Assembly (NCBI GenBank): GCA_051888795.1 | Contig: JBJFCD010000285.1 | Coordinates: forward strand, 25,611 to 89,610 | Direction: 5' to 3' | From: MD308 sp051888795 | GTDB lineage: Bacteria; Bacillota; Clostridia; Lachnospirales; Lachnospiraceae | Length of the DNA: 64,000 bases | Shown: one piece after another, positions 34,819 through 42,969 of the stretch | Layout of the letters: every line of letters begins with the position of its first letter | How positions within the stretch are numbered: position 1 is the stretch's first letter | The notes under the pieces: model-generated | Told to the model about the DNA's origin: nothing | The model's input: only the letters and a program-made list of their open reading frames with translations | The model's database searches: none | Program-made: the position numbers and the translations under genes

Positions 34819-35847
34819 CTATTCACTGATTTCGTCAAAGCTTTCAACTGCTGCTTCTAAAAGCTCATCCGGAACTGTGATTCCAAGATTCTGTGCCACT
34901 TTATTATTTACGTAAAATCCAGGTTCTGTAATCGTCTCAAACTGCATCTCTGATGCTTTCTTTTCACCTTTCAATACCTGTGCTGCCATCTTTCCTGTCT
35001 GTTTTCCAAGAGCGATATAATCAATACCTTCTGCTGCAAGACATCCGATTTTCACCTGCTCTACTTCACTTCCGAATACTGGAATATTCTTTTCATTTGC
35101 TTTTTCAATGATAGTAGGAAGAGATGCAACTACTGTGTTGTCTGTCAGATTTGTAATACAATCTACACTTCCAAGAAGATCATCTGCTGCTAAAGCGATA
35201 TCCGCTGTTGATGTTATACCTTTTTCAACCAGTTCAAAACCATACTCTCCAACCAGTTCTTTATACTCTGCAATCGCAGATACAGAATTTGCTTCACTTG
35301 TGGTGTACATGATTCCAAGCTTCTTTGCGTCAGGAAGCATCGTTCTGATCATTTCAAGCTGCTCTTTAATCGGAAGCTTATCGGAAGTTCCTGTTACTTC
35401 TCCTACCGGAGTTTTATCATCTGCGGCAAGCTCTGCTGCGATTGGATCTGTTACTGCAGTATAGATAACCGGAATTTCTGCATCCATTGCCGCATTATAA
35501 GCACTCTGCGCACTTGGTGTCGCAATGGCACAGATTAAATCTACTTTATCTGATACGAATCCATTAGCAATCTGTCCTGCTGTTCCCATATCAGCTGCTG
35601 AATTCTGCACATCTACTGTAAGGTTTTCGCCTTCTACAATACCTTCTTCTTCAAGCCCTGCGAGAAATCCTTCTCTGCAGTTATCCAGAGAACCATGTTC
35701 TGCAAACTGTGAGATGCCTATTGTATAACTTTCCTTTTCAGCCCCATCATCAGAACTTTCTGAACTGCTTGAACTTCCTGCACATCCTGTCACCATTGCT
35801 GCTGTCATCACTACTGTTAATAATCCTGCTAATACTTTCTTTTTCAT
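34819..35847 (-). CDS. ABC importer substrate-binding lipoprotein (TrpX-like)
   Basis: 342 residues. A lipoprotein signal with lipobox VTGC (Cys about 22) is followed by a Ser-rich linker and an ABC_sub_bind domain (IGISQFAEHGSLDNCREGFL onward), the family found in TrpX-type systems. AAAGGAG before the ATG. First gene after the T-box leader, hence induced when uncharged tRNA-Trp accumulates. Confidence 0.88.
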   Translation of the reverse strand: MKKKVLAGLLTVVMTAAMVTGCAGSSSSSESSDDGAEKESYTIGISQFAEHGSLDNCREGFLAGLEEEGIVEGENLTVDVQNSAADMGTAGQIANGFVSDKVDLICAIATPSAQSAYNAAMDAEIPVIYTAVTDPIAAELAADDKTPVGEVTGTSDKLPIKEQLEMIRTMLPDAKKLGIMYTTSEANSVSAIAEYKELVGEYGFELVEKGITSTADIALAADDLLGSVDCITNLTDNTVVASLPTIIEKANEKNIPVFGSEVEQVKIGCLAAEGIDYIALGKQTGKMAAQVLKGEKKASEMQFETITEPGFYVNNKVAQNLGITVPDELLEAAVESFDEISE

Positions 35848-35918
35848 AATTTTTTCTCCTTTTCTTTTTGCTTTTTGTTTTGTTTTTGCTGTTAGGAGAG
35901 AAATGTAATTATAACCAA

Positions 35919-36212
35919 GAAAAAAACCGTCCCAAACCTAACGGTTTGAGACGGTAATTATATTCCAATTATAATTATCGCGGTACCACTCAAATTGACG
36001 AATCGCCCACTTTCTCATGTACTAACATACACTCCTGATTGATAACGGGTTCGGTTCCCGACAAATCCTACTCTCATATTATCACTGATTTCAGACTGCC
36101 CTCGAAAGTCCATTCCTTCATCTGTTCCATACGACAATCCCACCAACAGCCGCTCTCTGTGATCTCACATGATGAAATACTACTCTTTCTCAACGGTTTC
36201 TTTTATTTATGT
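35919..36212 (-). ncRNA. T-box riboswitch, tryptophan specifier
   Basis: Transcriptional T-box leader of the importer operon. On the minus strand Stem I starts with GAGAAAGAGTAGTA and closes with GGAATGGACTTTCGAGG. By alignment to the glyQS leader pattern, the specifier codon is TGG (36112-36110), i.e. Trp. The T-box element GAGTGGTACCGCG (about 35991-35979) is followed by a terminator with arms ACCGTCTCAAACC / GGTTTGGGACGGT and seven Ts (35919-35955). Confidence 0.93.
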
Positions 36213-36217
36213 TCTAT

Positions 36218-36246
36218 ACTTTAATCCAATAAAGCATATTTGTCAA
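36218..36246 (-). promoter_or_regulatory. Promoter of T-box importer operon
   Basis: Minus strand TTGACA (36246-36241), 17-base spacer, TAAAGT (36223-36218), just upstream of the T-box Stem I. Confidence 0.65.
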
Positions 36247-36283
36247 GAACTTTTTTATTTTCTCAGAATTTATCATACTATTT

Positions 36284-36464
36284 CAAGACTCGCTCGCGAG
36301 TCTTGGCGCGGGATTCGTGTCTGCAAAGCAGACAAAATACTAATCCGAATCCCTGCGCATCCTACTACGCGGAGCGTATATCAGATGGGAGATTGACACC
36401 CGCCACTGATATATATTTTTTGCTCACCGCCTGGAGAGGCGGGAGTCATCTTCCATCTGATATA
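36284..36464. repeat. Complex GC-rich palindromic intergenic element
   Basis: A 180-base stretch built of nested inverted repeats. CAAGACTCGC/GCGAGTCTTG lies at 36284-36305. A GGGATTCG...CGAATCCC stem encloses GTCTGC/GCAGAC (about 36310-36352). A long imperfect stem of about 27 bp has TATATCAGATGG (36378 on) pairing with CCATCTGATATA (to 36464). It is richer in GC than its surroundings and has no coding signal. It looks like a non-autonomous repeat element; it may also end the C39-peptidase transcript. Confidence 0.6.
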
Positions 36465-36489
36465 TTTAGACTGTAAGTTTTCTACAAGT

Positions 36490-37350
36490 TTACCTGAACA
36501 CCCATAGCTGTTTAATCTGCCCGGAGATCCTGTCATAATCCCACAGTTTTCCTGAATTTTCCCGGCTGTTAGGATCATTCACTTTAATTTTCCCCTCCTG
36601 ATATCCGGATAAAACAATGAAATGTCCACCAGTCGTAAAATCGCCGGCTCTCATGCTTGCTACAATCGGATTCCCCGCCTCCAGATTATCTATGATCCTC
36701 TGCTGATCCAAAGGAATTTCTGTCACATCAAAACCCAGCCTTTCTCCCCCTTCCGAGAATAATGCCCAAGCCGACCCATTCCCCTCAGCGACATACCCAT
36801 GTTCTTCAGAAAAATCCGCCATCCACGAAAGATCCATAGACACATCCCCACTAAGGTAAACTGCCACCATAGACAGACATGTCGGTCCACATCCGGTCAG
36901 ACCCATCAGATTTCCCGAATACTTTTTGTATCCCCATCTCTCGTCCCATTGCATGAAAAGCGGGACAGACTCTGTATTTTTGTATTCACTTAAATCAATC
37001 TCATATTCTTTCTCTTTCTTCAATGGATATTCAAACACAAAATCTTTCGTTTCCGGATTACGTTCATAAAGTAAGGTCAGATCCTGTGGGTAATCATCTA
37101 TAGAAAGATTATGCTTTTTTGCAAACCGTTCAATCTCTTCTTTTTTTGTCAAAGAACGGAAAGAATCAGCAGACAATCCTTCTTTTCCTTTTATCCTCAG
37201 CAAAAGAACGCCCACCAGCACAGTAAGCATTAATACTTCACAAATGATAATTTTGATACGTCGAATCTTTTTTCTTCTGTTATACTTTTTTCTTTGGGCT
37301 ACCCTTCTTTTATTATATTGATCATCTGCATAATAATAACGTCTATCCAT
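36490..37350 (-). CDS. Membrane-anchored C39-like cysteine peptidase
   Basis: 286 residues: a basic cytoplasmic N-terminus (many Arg/Lys, about 1-32), one membrane segment (about 33-51), a linker, then a papain-like C39_2 domain. The catalytic Cys is in GLTGCGPTCLSM, the His in TTGGHFIVLSG and the following Asp in KVNDPNS. Probably acts outside the membrane on peptides or cell-wall-associated proteins; no ABC transporter with a C39 domain is adjacent, so a bacteriocin role is not indicated. Monocistronic, followed by the palindromic element. Confidence 0.8.
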   Translation of the reverse strand: MDRRYYYADDQYNKRRVAQRKKYNRRKKIRRIKIIICEVLMLTVLVGVLLLRIKGKEGLSADSFRSLTKKEEIERFAKKHNLSIDDYPQDLTLLYERNPETKDFVFEYPLKKEKEYEIDLSEYKNTESVPLFMQWDERWGYKKYSGNLMGLTGCGPTCLSMVAVYLSGDVSMDLSWMADFSEEHGYVAEGNGSAWALFSEGGERLGFDVTEIPLDQQRIIDNLEAGNPIVASMRAGDFTTGGHFIVLSGYQEGKIKVNDPNSRENSGKLWDYDRISGQIKQLWVFR

Positions 37351-37547
37351 CTCGCCACTCCTACAAAAAAGTCTCTGCCATCTACTTAAAAGGATAGCAG
37401 AAAAAGGAGCTCTTTTTTTTAGGATTCTACTAAAAATAAGCGTGTATTTTTCTTTCGATTTATGATTTTTTTCTTAATGTTTTTCCAATTTCATCTTCCA
37501 ACATGCTATAATCACATATATTTAATGAGAATCAAGGAGACGGGAAT

Positions 37548-38189
37548 ATGTTAAGAGATATTGATCTTTCCAAAGTTTCTGACGGGAAATTTTATACTTG
37601 CAATGACATGGTCAAAACAGACTGCCAGGGCTGCGCAGGTTGCTCTGAATGTTGTCATGGAATGGGAACTTCCGTTATTTTAGATCCCTATGACATCTAT
37701 CAGTTAACCACTGGGCTATCCAAGACTTTTGAAGAGCTTCTTGCCGGTCCACTGGAACTCAATGTGGTAGACGGAATCATCCTCCCAAATCTTAAAATGT
37801 GCGGCGAAAATGAAGCATGTGCCTTTTTAAACAGCGAAGGACGATGCAGTATCCACTCAATCCGCCCAGGATTCTGTCGTCTCTTTCCACTGGGGCGCTA
37901 TTATAAAAACAAAACCTTTCACTATTTTTTACAAATACATGAGTGTCCAAAGCCAAACAAATCTAAAATAAAAATAAAAAAATGGCTGGGAATTGAAAAC
38001 CTGAAACAATACGAAGAATTTACCATCGCCTGGCATTATTATTTGAGAGAAAAGCAGGAAATCGCCATGAACAGTGACAGTGCAGATGTTGTCAAAGAAC
38101 TGAGCATGGAAATCCTCAGAAAATATTATGTGCATCAATATACAAGAGATATCGATTTTTATACACAAATAGCACAAATTGGGACGTAG
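37548..38189 (+). CDS. YkgJ-family cysteine cluster protein
   Basis: 213 residues with the CxxxCxxCC-type cluster DCQGCAGCSECCHGMG near residue 25, later CAFLNSEGRCSIHSIRPGFCRLFPLG, the UPF0153/YkgJ signature thought to bind zinc or an Fe-S cluster. Function unknown. AAGGAGACGGG before the ATG. The last residues and the TAG stop are supplied by the inserted dispersed repeat (copy 2). Confidence 0.85.
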   Translation: MLRDIDLSKVSDGKFYTCNDMVKTDCQGCAGCSECCHGMGTSVILDPYDIYQLTTGLSKTFEELLAGPLELNVVDGIILPNLKMCGENEACAFLNSEGRCSIHSIRPGFCRLFPLGRYYKNKTFHYFLQIHECPKPNKSKIKIKKWLGIENLKQYEEFTIAWHYYLREKQEIAMNSDSADVVKELSMEILRKYYVHQYTRDIDFYTQIAQIGT

Positions 38190-38260
38190 ACTTTTTGCAA
38201 AAGTCTACGTCCCAATTTGAAATATACGGTGTACCTTTTTGTCCAATCCCCTGTACCTAA
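38176..38260. repeat. Dispersed palindromic repeat, copy 2
   Basis: 20-bp inverted repeat (38176-38195 / 38199-38218, core GGGACGTAGACTTTT) with loop TGC, followed by AATATAC and, after a 21-base insertion relative to copy 1, CCCTGTACCTAA. It is the same element as 1891-1953 in reverse orientation. It lies between two convergent genes and contains both of their stop codons (38187-38189 plus; 38259-38257 minus). It also looks usable as a bidirectional terminator. Confidence 0.8.
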
Positions 38261-39219
38261 TTGTATTTTTTTAGCCCCTCATACATTCTTTCAGAAACAG
38301 GTGCCATTACACCAAGTCTCTTTGCTTCTCGTACGAGATACCCGCTAAATGTCTCTACTTCTGTCGGTCTTCCTGCATTTACGTCTCTTTGCAATGAACT
38401 GGTTGCATTGTCTGCCAGTTCGTTATAAAACTTGCGGATTATGGCTTCTCTATGCTCATCTTTAACATGCACGCCTTTTTTCACTGCCACTTCATATGCT
38501 TCATTTACAAGAGCTTCATATTCCTTTGCTTTTTCTGAATTATTTCGAAGTTCTCCAATTGTATTATTATAAAATGCAGTTGCCACATTATATGCACAGT
38601 TTAAAATATACTTTCTCCAGATATCACATTCAATATCTTTTGAAATTTTATGGTCAATATCTGCTCCTTTTAAAAGCCCTGATACTTCTGAAATCTTTTT
38701 GCTTTCCTCTTCATTCGGATTTTTCATACCGATTCGAAGACTTGCAAAGCCTCCCTGCTGCGTAACAGAATAGTCTGCATTTGCAAACGCCACAATGTAA
38801 ATGAGAGAATCAATAACGATTCCTTTTCCAAGATATTCTCTTGTACGCTCCCCCGGGTCTGCACCATTCATCACCGGAACAATAACTGTATTATCTGTCA
38901 CAGCATTTTTAAGTTCCTGGCACGCTTCATCAAGCGAATAGTTTTTTACGCAAAGGAAAATGTAATCCTGCGGTTCCAATTCTGTAGAACAAGATACTGT
39001 TTTTTCCGGTTTTGCAACAATCTCTCCATGAAAATCACTGTGAAGAACAAGCCCATTTTCCCGAATGGATTCTCCACGTTCTCCACGAGCAACAAGTGTA
39101 ACATGAGGATACGCCTTTACCAGCATCCCCGCAAGATAGCCTCCGACACCTCCAACACCCACAACTGCTATTTTCTTATCCTGAAAACCCTGTAAGGTTT
39201 CTGATACTCCTGTATTCAT
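38257..39219 (-). CDS. panE: 2-dehydropantoate 2-reductase (ketopantoate reductase family)
   Basis: NADPH-dependent reductase of the ApbA/PanE family, pantothenate/CoA synthesis. N-terminal Rossmann motif IAVVGVGGVGGYLAG (about residue 18), PVMNGADPGERTREYLG with the family Asn, the conserved Lys/Asn region WRKYILNCAYN, and a C-terminal helical domain with the catalytic-type Glu in RPTEVETFSGYLV. 320 residues. AGGAGG before the ATG. The family also contains reductases of unknown 2-keto acids, so panE is a best guess. Its stop lies within the repeat. Confidence 0.78.
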   Translation of the reverse strand: MNTGVSETLQGFQDKKIAVVGVGGVGGYLAGMLVKAYPHVTLVARGERGESIRENGLVLHSDFHGEIVAKPEKTVSCSTELEPQDYIFLCVKNYSLDEACQELKNAVTDNTVIVPVMNGADPGERTREYLGKGIVIDSLIYIVAFANADYSVTQQGGFASLRIGMKNPNEEESKKISEVSGLLKGADIDHKISKDIECDIWRKYILNCAYNVATAFYNNTIGELRNNSEKAKEYEALVNEAYEVAVKKGVHVKDEHREAIIRKFYNELADNATSSLQRDVNAGRPTEVETFSGYLVREAKRLGVMAPVSERMYEGLKKYN

Positions 39220-39338
39220 AAAGTCCTCCTGATCCTATGATTTTATTTTCTTCTTTTTAATGTTCTACATAATGTTATACAGCTAATTGTAATTTTTTTC
39301 AATTCAATTTATGTCCTTTTTGTCCCATCATCCTTATC

Positions 39339-39392
39339 TTGACACCTTCCCCTTCTGTGTTATATTCTAGTATCAGAAATATTCTCTGATAC
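39339..39392 (+). promoter_or_regulatory. Promoter with start-site palindrome
   Basis: TTGACA (39339-39344), 16-base spacer, TATATT (39361-39366). The dyad GTATCAGA-N7-TCTGATAC (39370-39392) covers the predicted start site and ends 15 bases before the next start codon: an operator or a hairpin close to the ribosome binding site. Confidence 0.55.
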
Positions 39393-39407
39393 CAGAAGGG
39401 GATTGTT

Positions 39408-39809
39408 ATGGGAAAGAAGAGGATAACAAATAGCATATGCGTTTTAATCTCATTTTTTTTACTTTTTTCAGGAATTGGCCTTGATTATTTATCCGTATCG
39501 GCTAATTCTTTATTTGCATGTGCACAGGATGACAGCTCTGCTTCCACAATCCATGCCAAGTCCTCCTCACGGCAAGATGTTTATATTCAGGATCATTCTG
39601 AAGCTTTTCAATTTATTCATCGTACTGCACTAAAACAACGTAACCGTGAATTTTCTGGTTTCACAGATTATTCTTTTATCTGTTCTGAAACAGCTTCAGA
39701 CCTCTGTAAATTTTATTTTCAAAAATCATTATCTGGCTCTGGTTCTGATAATCTGAGCCATAAGACTATTATCGCTTATCTACACGGTCAGGATGGTTCC
39801 AAAGGCTAA
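39408..39809 (+). CDS. Small secreted protein of unknown function
   Basis: 133 residues with a clear signal peptide: basic MGKKRITNS, a hydrophobic core (about 10-27) and a likely cleavage near SVSAN-S or LFACA-Q. The mature part is polar, Ser-rich and has two cysteines. I recognise no domain. AGAAGGGGA precedes the ATG. It is 118 bases upstream of the Na/Pi cotransporter in the same direction and is probably read from the same promoter, suggesting but not proving a role with that transporter. Confidence 0.6.
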   Translation: MGKKRITNSICVLISFFLLFSGIGLDYLSVSANSLFACAQDDSSASTIHAKSSSRQDVYIQDHSEAFQFIHRTALKQRNREFSGFTDYSFICSETASDLCKFYFQKSLSGSGSDNLSHKTIIAYLHGQDGSKG

Positions 39810-39927
39810 TTTCTATCCGTTCTAATTTCTTATTTCCATCTTAAAAATTATATTTAATCAGCGAAATACTATGCAAACGCATGGTCTTATTTGCGTACTT
39901 AAAACACCAGAAATGTGAGGTTAAAAT

Positions 39928-41568
39928 ATGCAGTTAACAGATTATATCGCATTACTCGGCGGTCTGGCTCTGTTTCTATACGGAATGCAGATAATGAGTA
40001 CAGGCATGGAGGCTGCTGTCGGTAATCAAATGAAATCCTTATTAGAAAAACTTACCAGTAATAGGTTCCTCGGCATTATTGTAGGTGCAGCTATCACAGC
40101 AATCATTCAGTCTTCCTCGGCCACAACTGTAATGGTAGTGGGTTTTGTCAATTCCGGACTGATGACTTTGAATCAGGCTGTCTGGATTATTATGGGGGCC
40201 AACATTGGTACAACAATTACAGGGCAGTTAATTGCTCTTGATATCGGAAAAACAGCACCTCTTTTAGCTTTTGCCGGAGTGGCAATTATTCTCTTTGCAA
40301 AAAAGAAAAAAGTTCGTCATATCGGAAGTATACTGGCCGGGCTTGGGATACTATTTATTGGAATGGATATGATGAGCAATTCCATGAGTCCACTCCAGAA
40401 CTCCAAAGCATTTATCGCGATGCTTACCCGATTTGAAAATCCGTTGCTCGGAATTCTCTCAGGAATGATATTTACTGCGCTCATTCAGTCTTCTTCTGCC
40501 TCTGTGGGTATTTTACAGGCATTGGCAAAAAGCGGTATTATCACATTATCCGGCGCATCCTACATATTGTTCGGACAAAATATCGGTACTTGTATCACTG
40601 CCTTGATTGCTTCTGTGGGAGCAAACCGAAACGCAAAAAGGACAACTGTTATCCACATTTCTTTCAACATAATCGGGACGATTATTTTTACAGCATTGTG
40701 TATGTCTACTGGTTTAATTACATTCATGGAAAGCACCGCACCTGGCAATGTTCCAGCTCAGATTGCCAATTTGCATACACTGTTTAATATAACTACCACT
40801 TTGCTGTTAATACCTTTCGGTAATATACTTGCAGACTTTTCAAAAAAAGTCCTACCAGACAAGGAGGAAATTAATGACAAGGCACAACTTTTATATCTGC
40901 CAAGTACAGATACAATTTCCGATGAACAGCTTGGAATCTCTGCAATTCACATAGCCAATACGCATAAAGAAATCATGCGCATGCTCGATATGGCGTCAAA
41001 AAATGTACACTTAGCTTTCCAATCATATTTTCATCTAGACAGAGATTTTTATGAAGACATCAAAAAATCTGAAGAATATCTCGATTTTTTAAACTATGAG
41101 ATTTCAAAATATATCACAAAATTTATTGTACATGAGCAAAGCGACAACGGCAGTACTATCTTTAACGCCTACTACTCGATAACCGGAAATCTTGAACGAA
41201 TTGGTGATCACGCTATGAACATTGGCGGATATGTGGACATTATCAAAGAGAAAAAAATCTATTTCTCAAAATCGACTTTGGAAGAAATTTGCTCTATGCA
41301 AGCTGTATGTGAACAAATGTTAAATGATTTAAAACATCCCGATGAACATTTGAGCAAATGGAACAGACATATTACATTTTTAGAATATCAATTTGATGAA
41401 ATGACAAAAGAATATCGCGATAATATGTTCCAAAGACTTCAAAAAGGCCGTTGCACTGATGAAGGTGGAATTTTGTACTCCGAATTGTTAACTGATTTTG
41501 AACGAATCGGCGACCATGCTATGAACATCGCTGAAGAACTTACAAAAATTAAACAAATTACAAATTAA
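39928..41568 (+). CDS. Na+/phosphate cotransporter family protein with PhoU-like tail
   Basis: 546 residues. The N-terminal membrane domain (about 1-310) carries two inverted Na/Pi repeats with the signature AIIQSSSATTVMVVG and ALIQSSSASVGILQ. The C-terminal cytoplasmic domain (about 340-546) is PhoU-like with two ERIGDHAMNI motifs. It is predicted to import phosphate with sodium, or to export it in some homologues. A paralogue of 562 residues lies at 45.2-46.9 kb on the opposite strand. A 31-codon membrane ORF follows after 20 bases. Confidence 0.88.
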   Translation: MQLTDYIALLGGLALFLYGMQIMSTGMEAAVGNQMKSLLEKLTSNRFLGIIVGAAITAIIQSSSATTVMVVGFVNSGLMTLNQAVWIIMGANIGTTITGQLIALDIGKTAPLLAFAGVAIILFAKKKKVRHIGSILAGLGILFIGMDMMSNSMSPLQNSKAFIAMLTRFENPLLGILSGMIFTALIQSSSASVGILQALAKSGIITLSGASYILFGQNIGTCITALIASVGANRNAKRTTVIHISFNIIGTIIFTALCMSTGLITFMESTAPGNVPAQIANLHTLFNITTTLLLIPFGNILADFSKKVLPDKEEINDKAQLLYLPSTDTISDEQLGISAIHIANTHKEIMRMLDMASKNVHLAFQSYFHLDRDFYEDIKKSEEYLDFLNYEISKYITKFIVHEQSDNGSTIFNAYYSITGNLERIGDHAMNIGGYVDIIKEKKIYFSKSTLEEICSMQAVCEQMLNDLKHPDEHLSKWNRHITFLEYQFDEMTKEYRDNMFQRLQKGRCTDEGGILYSELLTDFERIGDHAMNIAEELTKIKQITN

Positions 41569-41588
41569 AGAAAACGAGGAATAACTCT

Positions 41589-41684
41589 ATGGGAATGAAT
41601 ATTTTTGCAGGTATACTATGTATAATCATGCTCGCAGTGGGCATTTGGGGATGGTGGATTGATAATGGCGGCTCAGGAAAATAA
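41589..41684 (+). CDS. Tiny single-span membrane protein linked to Na/Pi cotransporter
   Basis: 31 codons starting MGMNIFAGILCIIMLAVGIW and ending with a Trp-rich polar tail. One membrane helix covers most of it. The ATG has ACGAGGA 8 bases upstream and begins 20 bases after the cotransporter stop, so it is probably co-translated. Its size and place resemble small accessory subunits known for some sodium symporters, but I do not recognise this family. Confidence 0.6.
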   Translation: MGMNIFAGILCIIMLAVGIWGWWIDNGGSGK

Positions 41685-41744
41685 ACGATTAAAAAACGCA
41701 CAAAAAATCTCCAAAAACACATAAATGTTTGTTAAAAAATTATC

Positions 41745-41773
41745 TTTACATTCATTTCTTTTAGTGTTAAGAT
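41745..41773 (+). promoter_or_regulatory. Promoter of the 25-codon peptide transcript
   Basis: TTTACA (41745-41750), 17-base spacer, TAAGAT (41768-41773). With the terminator at 41928-41965 it defines a transcript of about 180 bases. Confidence 0.5.
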
Positions 41774-41819
41774 TTTAACAGTTCAAAAAAGGATGTCAAT
41801 GAGAAGGAAGTGAAGTGTA

Positions 41820-41897
41820 ATGAAAAAATTATTAACTGCTCTTAAAGATTATTTTACAGGTGAGACAGCTTTAACAACATTTATTGAAAAGCTTTAA
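41820..41897 (+). CDS. 25-residue amphipathic peptide
   Basis: An ORF starting MKKLLTALKDYFTGETALTT and ending FIEKL, with GAAGGAAGTG about 10 bases before the ATG. It lies alone between a promoter and a strong terminator. The N-terminal half could form an amphipathic helix of mixed Lys/Asp charge, as in small membrane-active peptides or type I toxins; no family recognised. It could instead be a small RNA with a chance ORF. Confidence 0.45.
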   Translation: MKKLLTALKDYFTGETALTTFIEKL

Positions 41898-41927
41898 TTT
41901 TAAGATTATAAACATGACATATAATCC

Positions 41928-41965
41928 AAAAGGAAAACAGGCAGGTGTGTCTGTTTTCCTTTTTT
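41928..41965 (+). terminator. Terminator of the small peptide transcript
   Basis: Stem AAAAGGAAAACAG / CTGTTTTCCTTTT with a 10-base loop and a trailing T-run. Confidence 0.85.
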
Positions 41966-42054
41966 GTACCTATTTTTAGAATTTTCATGTGCACAGATAA
42001 GCTTTCTATATTATACTTAATATTGAAAATGTTAATGGAAAGGAAGGCTTTCTC

Positions 42055-42969
42055 ATGAATAATTCCAGGAAAAAATCCCCAAAAAGAAAAAACAGATATA
42101 TCATATCTATTCTTTTGATCATACTCATTCTTTTATCAGGTACGTTAGGTTTCCTTATTTTTCAAGAGAAGAAAGAAGCTGACGAACTTAAAGCACAGGA
42201 AGAAAAAATGAAGGAACAGATGGAAGCTTCCGCAGAAGACATCAAGGACTCTGAAGACACTGAAGGCTCCGAAGACTTCGAAGATATGGATACTGAAGAG
42301 ACCGAAAATATTACTACACCCGAGGAATCTAAGCCCCAGAGCAATGGATATCTGATTGCCATTGATGCCGGTCATCAGGCGAAAGGCAATAGCGAATTGG
42401 AGCCAATCGGTCCTGGCGCATCGGAAAAGAAAGCCAAAGTTGCTTCCGGGACCAGCGGAACATCTACAAAAGTGCCTGAATTCGAACTTACACTGGCAGT
42501 TTCTCTGAAGCTGAGAGATGAATTAGAAAGTCGCGGCTATGAAGTCTTAATGATCCGTGAAACAAATGACGTCAATATTTCCAATGCAGAGCGCGCCGAA
42601 ATTGCAAATAACGCAAATGCAGATGCATTTATACGGATTCATGCAAACGGCGCAGAAAACAGCAGTGCCAATGGCATGATGACTATATGCCAGACCGCAA
42701 ACAATCCTTATAACGGAAATATTTACTCTCAGAGCAAATCCCTGTCTGAAAAAGTTTTAGATCACATGGTATCTTCTACCGGCGCCAAAAAAGAACGTGT
42801 ATGGGAGACAGATACCATGAGCGGAATTAACTGGGCAAAAATACCTACCACAATTGTTGAAATGGGTTACATGACCAATCCTGATGAAGACAAAAAAATG
42901 CAGACAGAGGAATACCAGCAGAAAATCGTAACCGGAATTGCTGACGGGATTGACGAATATTTTAATTAA
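42055..42969 (+). CDS. N-acetylmuramoyl-L-alanine amidase (Amidase_3)
   Basis: Cell-wall hydrolase cutting the muramoyl-alanine bond. A signal anchor at about residues 16-34 is followed by an acidic Glu/Asp linker (about 40-95) and a catalytic domain. The first zinc ligand is His in IAIDAGHQAKG, then the Glu region VPEFELTLAVSLKL, His in AFIRIHANGAE and the catalytic Glu in TTIVEMGYMTN. 304 residues. Its last 8 bases overlap the convergent AGCS symporter gene. Confidence 0.9.
   Translation: MNNSRKKSPKRKNRYIISILLIILILLSGTLGFLIFQEKKEADELKAQEEKMKEQMEASAEDIKDSEDTEGSEDFEDMDTEETENITTPEESKPQSNGYLIAIDAGHQAKGNSELEPIGPGASEKKAKVASGTSGTSTKVPEFELTLAVSLKLRDELESRGYEVLMIRETNDVNISNAERAEIANNANADAFIRIHANGAENSSANGMMTICQTANNPYNGNIYSQSKSLSEKVLDHMVSSTGAKKERVWETDTMSGINWAKIPTTIVEMGYMTNPDEDKKMQTEEYQQKIVTGIADGIDEYFN

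Noticed and set aside
36169..36476. Two short overlapping plus-strand ORFs
   Set aside because: They lie in the T-box promoter and the palindromic element and have no coding character.
36490..37350. Bacteriocin-processing role for the C39-like peptidase
   Set aside because: No double-glycine leader peptide gene or C39-ABC exporter is adjacent; the protein is a single-span anchored C39_2-type peptidase.
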